Under the pieces are notes generated by a model. That model ran no database searches. It had not been told where the DNA came from and was given only the letters and a program-made list of their open reading frames with translations. A program made the translations under genes and the position numbers. A stretch of 64,000 nt of DNA. It comes from Symbiodinium natans (taxonomy: Eukaryota; Sar; Dinophyceae; Suessiales; Symbiodiniaceae). Location of the stretch: the NCBI GenBank assembly GCA_905221605.1, contig CAJNDS010002412.1, forward strand, positions 1,877,386 to 1,941,385, given 5' to 3'. This document shows, piece by piece, positions 44,137 through 55,036 of this stretch (positions are counted from its first letter, which is position 1; each line of letters begins with the position of its first letter).

Positions 44137-44471
44137 TGTCTCGGATCCTGCACAAGGATGACACGCACACTCAAGAAGTGTACAAGATGACACGCACACT
44201 CGAGAAGTGTACAAGATGACACGCACACTCGAGAAGTGTACCGCCATTCGACATGGCTCAAGTGCGACAAAAGATCGCCGATGGTGTGGGTTTTTGAGGG
44301 AAGGATTGGGGTTGAGGTTCGTCCATGCTTGTAGTGCATGTAAGCTATGCAATCTACTTACGACCCTCTTGATGACGTACCTATTCAGTTTCGTAGATCT
44401 CCTGCTCCTAGTCATTATTCGTTGGTTCCCACTACCCCTTCTACCAACCCTCAAGCTCATAACCTCCAAGA
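44137..44471 (+). repeat. 3' LTR
   Basis: Same length and, by eye, same sequence as 35873-36207. It is followed by the GGGTT duplication and then by telomere-like GGGTTTATAGGG repeats. Confidence 0.92.
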
Positions 44472-44476
44472 GGGTT
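44472..44476. repeat. Target-site duplication, right copy (GGGTT)
   Basis: It matches 35868-35872. The flank continues as GGGTTTATAGGGTTTATAGG to about 44560, so the element landed in a degenerate telomere-like repeat. Confidence 0.7.
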
Positions 44477-44695
44477 TATAGGGTTTATAGGAATTGTAGG
44501 TTTTTTTAGGGTTTATAGGGTTTATAGAGATTCTGGGGTTTATAGGGTGTATAGGGTTTAGGTCCGCTTTCCACGCAGGCGGCTCTTCGCGCAGCGATCG
44601 CATGGCAAAGCTGCAGTGCCATGATTTCTGCCTGGTCAGCACTATCCGCTGCACACGCGGTGAACCTTGAAGGCCCGACCACATATCTGCATCCG

Positions 44696-47040
44696 TCACT
44701 GGTCCTTCTTCTCTTCACCAGCTCTAGGCTTGGAGCTGCAGCAGCATCTGCAGCAGCAGCAGCAGCAGCACCAAGTCAGCAGCAGAAGGGTGATGATCAC
44801 CAGCAGCAGGAACGACATGCTCAGCGCCTTCTCCACACTGTGATCCCGCACAAACAATGGGTCCACCTGGCCCATCTTCTCCTCGGATGGCCCTTAACCC
44901 CTTAAAAAACATATTCCTCAATAGGACCCTCTTAAACCCAAATGAGGGAAAAGTATAAAGTGTCTCGGGAGCCTACCGAGTCTCCTGAACGTACGGCAAG
45001 GGCTCCGGAAAGCGACCCTCAGCTGCTTCTTCGATGAGGTCCAGGGCGCGGCCGAGACCCCCAAAGCTTTGCAAGTCTGCTGCAGCCGCGCGCGTGGCCT
45101 CGGCAAAGGCTGAATTGTGGAGTACAGCCTCGGCTGCCTCGACTAAATTCGCGAAGTCGGGTCGCACGAGCACCGCAGCCCCCACCTCCACGAGTCTCTG
45201 GGCATTCCCTCTCTGATCGGAAAAGGATGGGTACGCCAGAACAGGCACGCCTGCGGCCAGTGTGTCCGTCACCCCGCCCCACCCGCAATGTGACAGAAAG
45301 GCCTTGACTGATGGGTGGCCAAGCACCTCTGGCTGAGGCGTGAACTCCTCAATCTGCAGCTGACGGCCAGCACTTGGAAGCAAGTGCTTCAAGGCCTCTT
45401 GCTGAGACGCCCGCAGGGACCATAGGATGCGAAAGCCTCCTGACATCAGCCTGTTGAGCCCTGAGATCAGGTTGGACCCACTGGAGTTGCTCAGCTCATA
45501 CTTGGTGCCCATGGACACGTAGATCACCGGGGCTGCTCCTGCATCATCCAGCCAGCGCCCCAGCTCTGTTGGCAAGGCTCGCGGCTTTGGCCTGTCTATG
45601 GTTCCAACCACGTGGATCGAGCTGGGCAACTTAAGGGGAAGAGTGAGAGGTGGGCCACCCAGCATGATGTTGGTCCGCGCCCCAAGTAGGATCTGTGAGT
45701 AGTCCGACGCCGGCTCAAAGCCTCTGTCTTGGAGTACTGAGTTCATGACAGAGAATCCAAAGTTGATGTAAGACTGGAGCATCATGCACTCCACGCGATT
45801 CTGAACGCGCTTGAGCAGAGATCCTTAGTAGCCAATAAGGAACCATATTATGATAAGGGCACCCGTTTTTGGGGGTGGTTACTGTATATGGAAACCCATA
45901 ACCGCCTAAACCCTAAACCCTAACCCTAAACCCTACGCCCTAAACCCTAAACCCTAAACCCTAAAACCCTAAGCAAAAGAGGGTAAAGAGTACCACTGGA
46001 CTACCATGCATCCTTTAAGCTCGGGCACCGACCTTGGGTTCAAAAGGTTGGGGTACTTGCACACCTGCTCTGGGTCGGACAGAACCTAGGATGGCCCAAA
46101 AAACGCCCTCTGAAAGGTTTAGGGGTTTAGGGTTTAGGGTTTAGGGTTTAAACCCTTAAACCCAAATAAGGGAAAACGTATAAAGATGTCCCAAAAGGGC
46201 TTATACCTAGGAACATACTCCGGATACGGGGGGATGCTGATGAAGCCCACCCAGGGAAGAGTAGATCTCTTCAACGCGGCGTTGCAGCCCATGGAGATCG
46301 CGGAGGAGAAAGCGGCATCGAACCTGTTCCTTACCGTTGGTTAGTAGGGAAAATAGCCCTAAACCCTAAACCCTAAACCCTAAACCCTAAACACTAAACC
46401 CTAAACCCTAAACCCTAAACCCTAAACCTAAACCCTAAAGGTACCCTTTTTGAATCCCTTCAAGGGTATATATAGGACCCTATAATTCCCTCATTCCCCG
46501 CTAACCAACAGTAAGGTTCTGCGCAAGGATGGCTTCAAAGTCCTCGAGCACCGAGAAGAAGGGCTTGTCAATCATGGCCCGGTAGTTCCAAATCATCTTG
46601 GCCCACGCGAGCATGCCCTCGTACCTTCGTAGCCCAGTAACCATCTCATAATAAGGGCACCCCTTTTTGGGTTGGGTACTTTATAAGGGAAACCAAAACC
46701 CAAAACAAAAATGGGTAAAGGGTACCACTGGGCTACCAAGGAACCATCCCAGGTTCTTCATGTCTGGAACCTTGATGTTTGCAAATGATGCATCTTCATC
46801 TCCAATGTATGCCAGGTGCGCCGCACCGATGCCGCTGGGAAACCACTGGCGTGCCTCGGTCGTGTTGGGCAGGACCATGGTCACGTTGTGGCCTCGTTCC
46901 AGCAAGCCTTGCACTACTGGCACGACTGCCAGATGATGACTTCTCATCACACCACCCGTCACCAGAATCTGCTTCGCATGTGCCTGCACAGCAACCCCCA
47001 GTAGAAGCCGGATCAGCGCCCGGGGCATGGCTGCAATCAT
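44696..47040 (-). CDS. UDP-glycosyltransferase, six exons, 537 residues
   Basis: Exons: 46745-47040, 46520-46624, 46215-46329, 46013-46085, 44985-45823 and 44696-44881. They sum to 1614 nt, a 537-residue frame plus TGA. The N-terminus (MIAAMPRALIRLLLGVAVQA) looks like a signal peptide, followed by ILVTGGVMRSHHLAVVPVVQ, the usual GT-B start. The UDP-sugar-binding signature is intact in exon 5: FTPQPEVLGHPSVKAFLSHC then GWGGVTDTLAAGVPVLAYP and DQRGNAQR. The last exon has a hydrophobic helix (LSMSFLLLVIITLLLLTW) followed by seven Cys, Arg, three Cys and a charged end, as in ER-type UGTs with a C-terminal anchor. The predicted job is transfer of a sugar from a UDP-sugar to a small lipophilic acceptor at the ER membrane; the substrate is unknown. 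Length is typical of UGTs. All five introns are introners with 4-bp duplications, and three use GA donors. Confidence 0.88.
44882..44980. mobile_element. Introner, CTCGG...CCGAG type (UGT intron 5)
   Basis: It is flanked by a perfect TCTC duplication (44878-44881, 44981-44984), GAGA in the gene's sense. The intron 44882-44984 is GA...GAG. Splicing gives LPYVQ|EKMGQVDPLF. No telomere array is inside. Confidence 0.85.
45824..46008. mobile_element. Introner, CTTGGTAGCC family (UGT intron 4)
   Basis: A diverged copy: left end CTTAGTAGCC, right end GGACTACCATG. It is flanked by GATC (45820-45823) and CATC (46009-46012), GATG and GATC in the gene's sense. The intron 45824-46012 has a GA donor. Its interior holds a CCCTAAA array. 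Confidence 0.8.
46086..46210. mobile_element. Introner, CTAGG/CCTAG family (UGT intron 3)
   Basis: It is flanked by a perfect GAAC duplication (46082-46085, 46211-46214), GTTC in the gene's sense. The intron 46086-46214 is GT...TAG. Splicing yields PEY|VLSDPEQV. Its internal TTTAGGG run is short. Confidence 0.85.
46330..46515. mobile_element. Introner, CTTACYGTTGG family (UGT intron 2)
   Basis: CTTACCGTTGGTTAG and CTAACCAACAGTAAG are inverted ends. GTTC flanks both sides (46326-46329, 46516-46519), which is GAAC in the gene's sense. The intron 46330-46519 therefore begins with GA. A CCCTAAA array fills its interior. Confidence 0.88.
46625..46740. mobile_element. Introner, CTTGGTAGCC family (UGT intron 1)
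   Basis: The ends CTTCGTAGCCCAGTAACC and GGTACCACTGGGCTACCAAG are inverted repeats. The flanks are GTAC (46621-46624) and GAAC (46741-46744), which read GTTC and GTAC in the gene's sense. The gene's intron is 46625-46744, with a GT donor from the duplication and AAG from the element. Splicing gives LGW|YEGMLAW. Confidence 0.85.
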
Positions 47041-47867
47041 GATCCTCCCTCCCCGCTTCCCTTACAGACGCAGCAGGTGCATGTGTCATGGTGACCAACG
47101 CTCTGTCGCACTCTATCAGTCGCCACGCCTGTCTATGCCACAAATCTGGGTTGAGGAAACAGCTATGGACATGCTTCTGGACCCTACCCCAAGAAGGTAC
47201 TGCATTGTGCTCGTCCATGATTGCTCGTGCCAGAAGATCTGAGCTGTCAAGCACCTCATCAGTTGTCACATCCACTCAGTCCCAACCTTCCAACTGGTGG
47301 ATCAAGAACCACCTCAAGCCCGTCAAAAACCCGAATAAGCCCTTGTGTGAACCCTTGTCAACCTTTGTCGTCCGTTATAAGCCCTTATAAACCTTAAGCC
47401 CAAGCAGGACTAGCCTCCACTGAAGCCAGGAAATCTTCAAGCTCATTGTCGGCCTGCGCCACTTTCTGGAGCCCAGGCTGGGGGGGAGGGAGGCTCGTGC
47501 TTCGCGTTTTTTTGCTTCCACGGCCCAATGCGCGCAAAGACTGATTGTGTGGATGTCTGTGATCCGCTTAAGACTCAACTGCATGAACTGAGTGCCTCTT
47601 GTCATTTGTGCCCCAAAATATTGGCATGCTTGCCTGAGGATGGCAGACTTATGTACGAAGGAAACCAGGCAATCTGGGCCGATACCCTAAACCCTAAACC
47701 CTACAATATGCCCCTCCACTGCACCGATTTTGGCCGCGCGCAGCGGGTGTGAGGTCAAGCTCTACGGCCCGCCAGTCGGACGGAGCTTCATGGTCAATCC
47801 GTTCGGAACTTTGTAGCAGGGAGGGTCTAGGGTTTAGGGTTTAGGGTTTAGGGTTTAGGGCTAGATC
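47041..47867. other. Spacer between the UGT start and the CS-domain gene
   Basis: Only scattered short open frames are seen, none convincing. Two CCCTAAA units occur at 47685-47702 and a TTTAGGG run at 47826-47863. The UGT 5' untranslated region and any promoter must lie in the left part, but no motif was recognised. Confidence 0.35.
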
Positions 47868-50238
47868 CTACACCCTCAGCAGATCCTCGATGTCCAGAGT
47901 CTGCTTGCAGTCCTTCACAAAAACCTCAGGACATCTCACATCACAGGGGTTTAGTTTCTTAATGTTTAGGCATCATTCCGGCCCCCTAATTTCAGACCAG
48001 GCTGCATTCGGCCATGGTATCGTTGAGCCGCCAGCCTTCTTGTGTTTCAACAGATCTCTCTACGTAGGCTTCATGGAAAGCTCCACGTTGAGGGGCGATT
48101 GCGGGGGCTTCAGGCGTAGGATTCAGGGTTTCGGCGAGATCTTGGCAGGCGAATATAAAAGGGTGCCACCGTTCTTGCCCATTGGGTTTGGTCAAGGAGT
48201 CCCACCAAAAGAGGAACAAGGTACGACTCACGTTTGAATTGACCAGACCTCCGAGTAGTCTTCCCAGCTTCAATAAATACCCCGGTTTGGGGTCGAGGGC
48301 TTAGGGTTACATCTCCCCTCCATGACAAGCCCTAAACCCTTAAACCTAAACCCTACATAGTATGGGCCTTTGGTTTAAAGGGTATACAGGGGGTATATAC
48401 GGGGTCTCAATGTAAGGCAAGAAAAAAATCAAAGTCTCCTCATCCCCCATTTCGGGCTAATAGAGCTTTACCACCCCCACCCCCACCCCCACCCCCCCCC
48501 CCCACCCCCCGGAATCCCTAAACACTTTTACAGCCTAAACCCTGAACCCGGAACCCTGAACCAACCCTAAACCCTAACCCCAAGTTTACCAAGCGTCTAG
48601 GGGTTTAGTTGCCTGGAGTTTAAGGTCTATAGTGAAGGCTTGATCCTGCCACCCCTGCCTTCTGTAGGATGATGACCAGGCGCGTGCCACGAATCTCCCA
48701 ATGCGACTCCTTACGCTGCCAAGGCCTTATTAGCCTTTAAACCCTAAACCCTAAACCCTAAACCCTAAACCCTAAACCCTAAACCCTAAACCCTAAACCC
48801 TAAACCCTAAACCCTAAACCCTAAACCCTACCTTCTTGCTACTGCGAGGGCGCCGGTAGCTTTTGGGGGGGCTTGGGTGCGGCTTTTGGGGGGGGCTGAG
48901 ATCCTATACGGCCTGCAAGCCCAAAACCCTGAACTCTGATCCCTGAACCCTAAACCCTAAACCCTAAACCCTAAACCCCAAACCCTAAACCCTAAACCCT
49001 AAAACCCTAAACTCTGATCCCTAAACCCTTTTTGAACAGGTTTCCGGAATCCGCCCAAACCCTGTTTTTGCAACTGGGCTTGGGGGCGAGACAGGCCCCT
49101 AAACCCCCAAAATTCAAAACCCTGGGCTGTAGGGTAGCCCTAAACCCTAAACCCTAAACCCCAAACCCCAAACCCTAAACCCTAAACCCCAAACCCCAAA
49201 CCCTAAACTATTTGGGTTCCCACTCTTCTTCACTCGGTCTGGCACCTCCGGGTCGCAGCGATTAAGCAGATCGCCGTGCACCACGGTGCAGTCGCGGATC
49301 TTGACCAGCCTTAGTTTAGGGCTTTGGGTTGAGCAGGGCTCTTTTGAGGGTTTAGGGTTTAGGGTTGAGAAGGGTTCTTTTTAGGGTTTAGGGTTTAGCA
49401 TTCGGGAGAGTTGTGTTGAGGGTTTAGGGGGATTTGGAGCTTAGGGTATCGAATCTCGCGCTACAAATTTTCTGTTTTTGACATTTTTACAAATTAAAAA
49501 ACTTAATAAAAATTGTTGGTAATAGTGTTGGTGTTATAGAAGGATATTTTGTTGGTATATAACTTGCTCGCGCGCGCGGCAGGCAAGGCAATGGTAAGCG
49601 CAATGGTGATATACGGCTTGTCAACATGTTTAGGGTTGATAGGGCTTGGGGTTTAAGTAGCCACTCATGGTGCCACGAGGGGGATTCAGGGTTTAGCCCT
49701 AGAAAACCCATCGTTTTGATCAACACCCACATGCTAAAAGAAGCCGACTGCTGGAGACATGCTTGTGACCCTTTACGCCTTACCCGAGGGTCCATGTACC
49801 TAAATAGAGAATACTCGGGGCTTAAAGTACTTGCGAAAGAGGGAATTTGGGGCCCAAGTATATCATGATTAGGGTACATGGACCCTTAGGGTTATCATTA
49901 AACTCCCTAAACCCTAAAACGCTTCTCGTAAACCAGAGATCCTCTAATACACGACCTCTCACTGCGCGAAGCGCACGCAAAGGGTTCAGGACTTACAGGA
50001 ATCGCGTGTTTTTTTTTGCCACCCGCGTTGCTCCCTAAACCCTAAACCCTAAACCCTAAGCCCTAAACCCGAAACCCAAACCGGTGTACGTAGGGCTAAG
50101 TGGGGGTCCCCTGTGACAACGCAATTTGGGAAGCTCTTGGGGCAGGCCGCACATTGTCAGCTCTGATCTTCACGTCCACATCTCGGGCTTTGCAGCCATC
50201 GGGCAGGTCGAACTCGATCTGGGCATTTCGCGGCATGG
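47868..50238 (-). CDS. CS-domain (NudC/p23-like) protein, partial multi-exon model
   Basis: Minus-strand exons: about 50130-50238 (PMPRNAQIEFDLPDGCKARD then VDVKIRADNV), about 49218-49310 (LVKIRDCTVVHGDLLNRCDP) and about 48660-48717 (ESHWEIRGTRLVIILQ). In this order they match the CS beta-sandwich of NudC-like co-chaperones: 'LPxGxxxxDVxVxI', then 'VxGxLxxxC', then 'WxIxxxxLVIxLxK'. A possible last exon at about 47868-47935 (PEVFVKDCKQTLDIEDLLRV, stop TAG) has no family match. Possible upstream exons are about 50815-50905 (HWQANIAPGFDVEAGIPLMR) and about 51500-51570 (SPYNFAAAWDHARLLRANR). The likely role is an HSP90-type co-chaperone or NudC-like factor in the cytosol (family knowledge). The exon starting near 50238 abuts an inverted-repeat element with internal tandem repeats. 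Confidence 0.6.
48739..48829. repeat. CCCTAAA array in the CS-domain gene
   Basis: About 13 perfect units just upstream, in transcript sense, of the exon ESHWEIRG. Confidence 0.9.
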
Positions 50239-50488
50239 GCTCTTAAGCCTTTAGAAATCCCCCTAACCAACCCTATAAAAGGCCTTTTCAAGGTTTATAG
50301 GGTCTAATACGAACCAACCCTATAAAGGGGTCTGACACGAACCAACACTGTAAAGGGCATTTTAGGAGGTTATAGGGTCTAAAGCTGACCAACTCTATAA
50401 AGGGCCTGTTTAAGCGGTTGTAGGGTCTAATACTAACCAACCCTACAAAGGGCCTTTTAAAGGGGCTATAGGGTCCAATAGCCCATGC
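50233..50488. mobile_element. Inverted-repeat element with internal 60-bp tandem repeats
   Basis: GCATGGGCT at the left pairs with AGCCCATGC at the right. Between them are four to five degenerate tandem copies of a unit of about 60 bp containing AACCAACCCTATAAAGGGCC and TTATAGGGTCTAATAC. A shorter relative in inverted orientation is at about 632-708 (CCCTTTATAGGGTTGGTTAG and AACAGCCCATGCTGG). Confidence 0.6.
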
Positions 50489-51365
50489 AGGTATTGCCCG
50501 GAGTCTTTCAAAAGTAGACTGGGTCTGTTGCTAGGGGTTTGCCGCATATCACCAGCAGATGGGGGCTAGATCAGGCCATCACCTAAGCCTATTGCCGATA
50601 TACACAAAACCCTTTAAGCCCCTGCCTGGGAGGATCCAAAAAGTAGATCCCCTTAAGTGCTCCTAAAAACAACCCCATAGTCGTATACTACCATTTGGGG
50701 GCTCTGCTTTTGGGATCCTCCCAGACGCCTGCGCTCCGGCTCAATGTGGGTATGTCTCAAAATAGGGGTACCCCTTTTTATACCCCAAAAAAAGGGCACC
50801 CCTTTTTTCGGGAACCCCCATGTTTCAACGGCTCGCGCATGAGGGGAATCCCGGCCTCGACGTCAAACCCTGGCGCAATGTTCGCCTGCCAGTGCTTACG
50901 ACCCAAAGGTGTTTAGGGTTTAGGGTTTAGGGCAGTTGGTGGGGTTTGGGGATTGCGGTTTAGGGTTTAGGTCAGCTCTCTGAACAGCAGATGCCAACAC
51001 AAAGGTGCCCAAAAGCCTATAGCATGTGGAGAGAGCCATGGTGAGTGCGAAAGAGGGCTTCCTACCCTAAACCCTAAACCCTAAACCCTAAACCCTAAAC
51101 CCTAAACCCTAAACCCTAAACCCCAATGGGACTCTGATGGGCGTGCCTTCCACGAACCGAACTTGCCCTTACCCAAGCTCCTCTCTCTGGGCCCTTTTTG
51201 CATCCGAGACGCCTTGCGGCCGGGATTGACCCCAAACTCACAATGTGTCTTTGCAGGGCTTGGGGTGTAATGATCTTTTCTGGTCTGAGCTGTAAAGAAA
51301 TAGATGTGTATAAGCAAAAAACCCCCCCATAAAACCCAAGTAAGGAAAATCGAACATATTCCCAA

Positions 51366-51479
51366 CCTAAACCCTAACCCCTAACCCCTAACCCCTAAAC
51401 TCTAAACCCTAAACCCTAAACCCTAAACCCTAAACCCTAAACCCTAAACCTTAAACCCTAAACCCTAAACCCTAAACCT
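51366..51479. repeat. CCCTAAA array, about 16 units
   Basis: It begins with CCCTAAC variants and becomes regular CCCTAAA. Confidence 0.88.
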
Positions 51480-53258
51480 CGACGAGGCGCCCATCTGTAG
51501 GAGGCCGTCTCACCGGTTGGCCCGAAGTAGCCGGGCATGGTCCCAGGCGGCGGCGAAGTTGTAAGGGGACTCCGAGTTCCCTCCAAATCCTAAACCATTT
51601 TTGCATCTGGACTCCTTGCACTCTAAACCCTAAACCCTAAACCCTAAACCCTAAACCCTAAACCCTAAACCCTAAACCCTAAACCCTAACTGCTACTTTG
51701 GGCAGGGGGTCTGAACCTCAACTCCTCAGGCAATACATTGCCTTCACCACACCCTCAACCAGAGCTTTGGGAGTTCGGTGCATTTTGGTCTGGGATTTGG
51801 GGCCCTTGGGCGGCTGAAGGTGATAAGGGCGTTGGGAAGTTGTTGGTGCAGTGCCCTTCTTCATAGCATCTGTCGTTCAGAGCCGAAACAACAGTGTGGA
51901 GGGCGTAGGCCTTAGGAGCAACTCTTCTCGGACCTGGGAAGAAGTAAGCTGCCCCTGAACAAAGCACCCGAAGCCCTCCATCCTACACGTGCCCCCTCGG
52001 CTCAGTTGGGGGTTCATCTGATTTGCGGCCTGAAGCTGCGGGTTCAGGCTGTAGCCCTTAACCCTAAAACCCGAAACCCACGCGAAGGCCCCCGCTTGTA
52101 GGGTTTTACAGCTTCGCTTGCGTGACCTGACATCCGCGCACGATCCATGCTTGAAGCGACCCAGATTGTATAGGGTGTGTAAGGTTTAGGGTTTAGGGCC
52201 TGGGCTCAAACAGGGTGTAGGGTTTAGGGGGATTCTAGGGTTTGGAGTCCTGAGTTTCCTGCAAGCCTGCCTCATCGCCATCCACCCCCTGGACGAACTT
52301 TTCGGACGCATGCGGTCTTGTGCTCTCGGGTCGTGATCTCAAGCCCACGAAACCTTAGGTGAGCAAATTCCATGCACCTTGATATAATTCCTGCAAGAAC
52401 TCCGCATCGGCGTGAGGGGCTGCTCCTACAAGTCGACCTGGGACTACCTACAGCTTAGCAGCAACTACCCCAACCACCCTGATTAGTATAGGTATAGCCC
52501 ATAAATCTGCAGCTAAAGAGGGCCGCAGGTATAATCTATACGAGCTTACGCGTAGCCTACGCAGACACAGGTGGAGCATTCTTGAGCCCACTTGAGCCTC
52601 TCGCCTCAGAAGCTGAAGCGTCGGCTGTCTCACGGGAACACGCAATATAGGGGCCTGAATAATTCCCATAGGGTTTGGGGGGGTTATTGTAGTATGATTA
52701 TAAGGGGACCATAAGGGAATACGATTAGTAGTTCCTTCTGGGTAACCTTTGCGGGCGAGTTTAAAGTTTAAGCCAGACATGCAGGAGGCGGAATTTGTCG
52801 ATACCAAGTGTGCTGGACCCTTCGCAGATGTCGAGGAGTTCAGCAGCAGTGCTCTGGCTATGAGCTTCTCTAGCCAGGAGCCAACAATAATGGGCACTCG
52901 GCAGCCTTTGCTGACCGAGTGTATGACAGAGCCGCTGTCAACAGCTGGCAACACAACTCAACTCATCTGATAGGATGTTTTGGCGGTTTATGCTCTATAG
53001 GGTTTATACTCTTTTCCAAGAAGGCCTGTTGCTCGGACAGGATGCGAGACCCCCGAGAAACTCGATGAGAAACGCCCTTCGGACCCTGAACCCTAAACCC
53101 TAAACCCTAAACCCTAAACCCACTAGAATCCTGCCCCCAAACCCCACAGTGTGGCAGGGACCAACTCTGCGCTCAGTTCGTCCTCCCGAAACCCTCAACC
53201 TTGTCTTTTTGGATGCCACCAAGCCTGTAAGTCTCGGATGCCACCAAGCCTGTAAGTC

Positions 53259-53350
53259 CCTAAACCCTAAACCCTAAACCCTAAACCCTAAACCCTAAAC
53301 CCTAAACCCTAAACCCTAAACCCTAAACTTTACTAAACCCTAAACCCTCG
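53259..53350. repeat. CCCTAAA array next to a 23-bp direct repeat
   Basis: The unique sequence GGATGCCACCAAGCCTGTAA(GTC) is present twice at 53211-53258, immediately before the array. Confidence 0.85.
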
Positions 53351-54921
53351 ACTTTCCTAAACCCAGACATGATATCGTGAGGCCACCAGCTTCGGCCCTG
53401 ATCAAAAATTAAACGAATAATGGAAACCGTGCTTCGATCGTCATCTTGCAAATGGCCTGTTGGCCTTCGCCCACTGATGATGGCAGACATAGCTGCAGTC
53501 CTCTATCATGAGATTCCCTGAACCTTTTAGCCCTAAACCCTAAACCCTAAACCCTAAATACTGCGGGGGGGTGGGGGGGGGCTTCGCCAACCTCGAGCAT
53601 GAGCCCTCTAAGGCCACCAGAAGCGCATCTCCTCTCAATTCTTGAAGGCCTACACATGAAAGGGACCAAAAACAGGAACAAACATGTTTACTGTGATTAG
53701 GAAGAGTAGTTAGAAATACTCTAATTAGTGAGAAAACCCCCGATAAGAAGAACTCTTGCAGCAATAATAACTCCTCGCGCGTGGCTTTGGTCTTTGGGCT
53801 CTGAGGGAGCGAGGGGATTTACACTTTCCCAAGCCCGTCCTACCGAAAGAGCCCTCATCAGTCCGCGTGTGTACGCCCGGTCTTTTGCCAGGCGCAGGGG
53901 ATTAGCATGTTCCACTATGCAGGAGGTCGCGGAATCCGAGAGGCATGGAGAGTTCGGGGGGTTTTAGAGCACCCTAAACCCTAAACCCCTGCGGTATATA
54001 GAAGTCCATTATGTCCCGTCCCGGAACCCAATATCCTAAAGCTCTCTTTCGCACAGTTGTGGGCACCAGTCGTCACACATGTCTTGTGGGCCGCTTCCCA
54101 AGCCCAAAGCCCGAAACTACCACCAAATGAATATATACATATATATATATATACATTACATTACATACCATAGGTATTGTCATTAAGAGAAAATAGTGAT
54201 GGTGATACATAATAATTGTGGGCCAATGACTTCTCTAGGAAATCATAAGCCAACTCCTACTTCTGAGGGCGGCGCCAACATACAAACACAAACGCTGCTT
54301 GTGAGAGATGTGTGAGGAAACAAACAGACAGACAACACCCAGCAGACGGCTGGCGGGATCGCCTACCAAATTGAACAGACCGAAGATAAGTGTGAGAATT
54401 TCTGCGAGCACTGAAACCTAATACTACTAAGAATAACCGAAACCCTCAACCCTAAACCAACAAGAAGAAGACGGTAGGAGCAAGAGAAAGTAGTGATGAT
54501 GATAATACTAGTACTCAGAATACCCGAACCACTAAACCCTAAACCAAGAAGAAGAAGAAGACAGTACCCTAAACCCTAAACCCTAAACCCTAAACCAACA
54601 AGAAGAAGCAGGTTAAGAAGGCAGTAGTAGCAAGTAGGACTCCGCGACTTCACGGTGCCATCTTGACCCTGCCCGCCAAAGTCCCGCATCGGTTTTTTTC
54701 CAAGGGCTGTTGCTTGATGCCAAAGGTTTAGAGGGGTTTAGAGGGGTTTAGAGGGTTTATGTAGGGGTTGCATATGGTGTGTATAGGATGTACATGGGGT
54801 GTACATAGGGTTGATATAGGGTTTAGGGGTTGCTTTGCAGGGTTTAGGGTTCGCTCTGCAAGTCGATCAGAGGTCAGCTAGGAAGAAAGGACTTAGGATT
54901 GAAGAAGGCTACGAAGAGAAA

Positions 54922-55036
54922 CTAGACCCCAGAGTAGCCTAGGAACAAAAAAGGGAGCCCTTTTGGTTTAAAGGACCTTCTAGGGGAATCTAAACCCCTA
55001 AAAAAATGTGGAATAAAGGCCTAGTCTGGGTCCTAG
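54922..55036. mobile_element. Inverted-repeat element, CTAGACCC family
   Basis: CTAGACCCCAGAGTAGCCTA at the left pairs with the reverse complement of GGCCTAGTCTGGGTCCTAG at the right. Relatives are at 8961-9073 and about 59765-59873. Confidence 0.7.

Larger units (their letters stand above)
35873..44471 (+). mobile_element. Intact Copia-type LTR retrotransposon with an extra dioxygenase-like domain
   Basis: A complete 8.6-kb element: 335-bp LTRs at 35873-36207 and 44137-44471, a primer-binding site abutting the 5' LTR, one uninterrupted polyprotein frame, a purine run just before the 3' LTR, and a GGGTT target duplication. The order protease, integrase, reverse transcriptase, RNase H places it in the Ty1/Copia superfamily. 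The LTRs appear identical base for base when read by eye, and the frame is intact, so the insertion should be young and possibly active. It sits on the strand opposite to all recognised genes, between the epimerase and glycosyltransferase genes. The insertion point is within degenerate telomere-like repeat (GGGTTAGGGTT on the left, GGGTTTATAGGGTTTATAGG on the right). Confidence 0.93.

Noticed and set aside
35741-44469. Antisense and alternative-frame open frames inside the retrotransposon and its LTRs
   Set aside because: They are shadows of the 2610-residue frame or are duplicated because the LTRs are identical.
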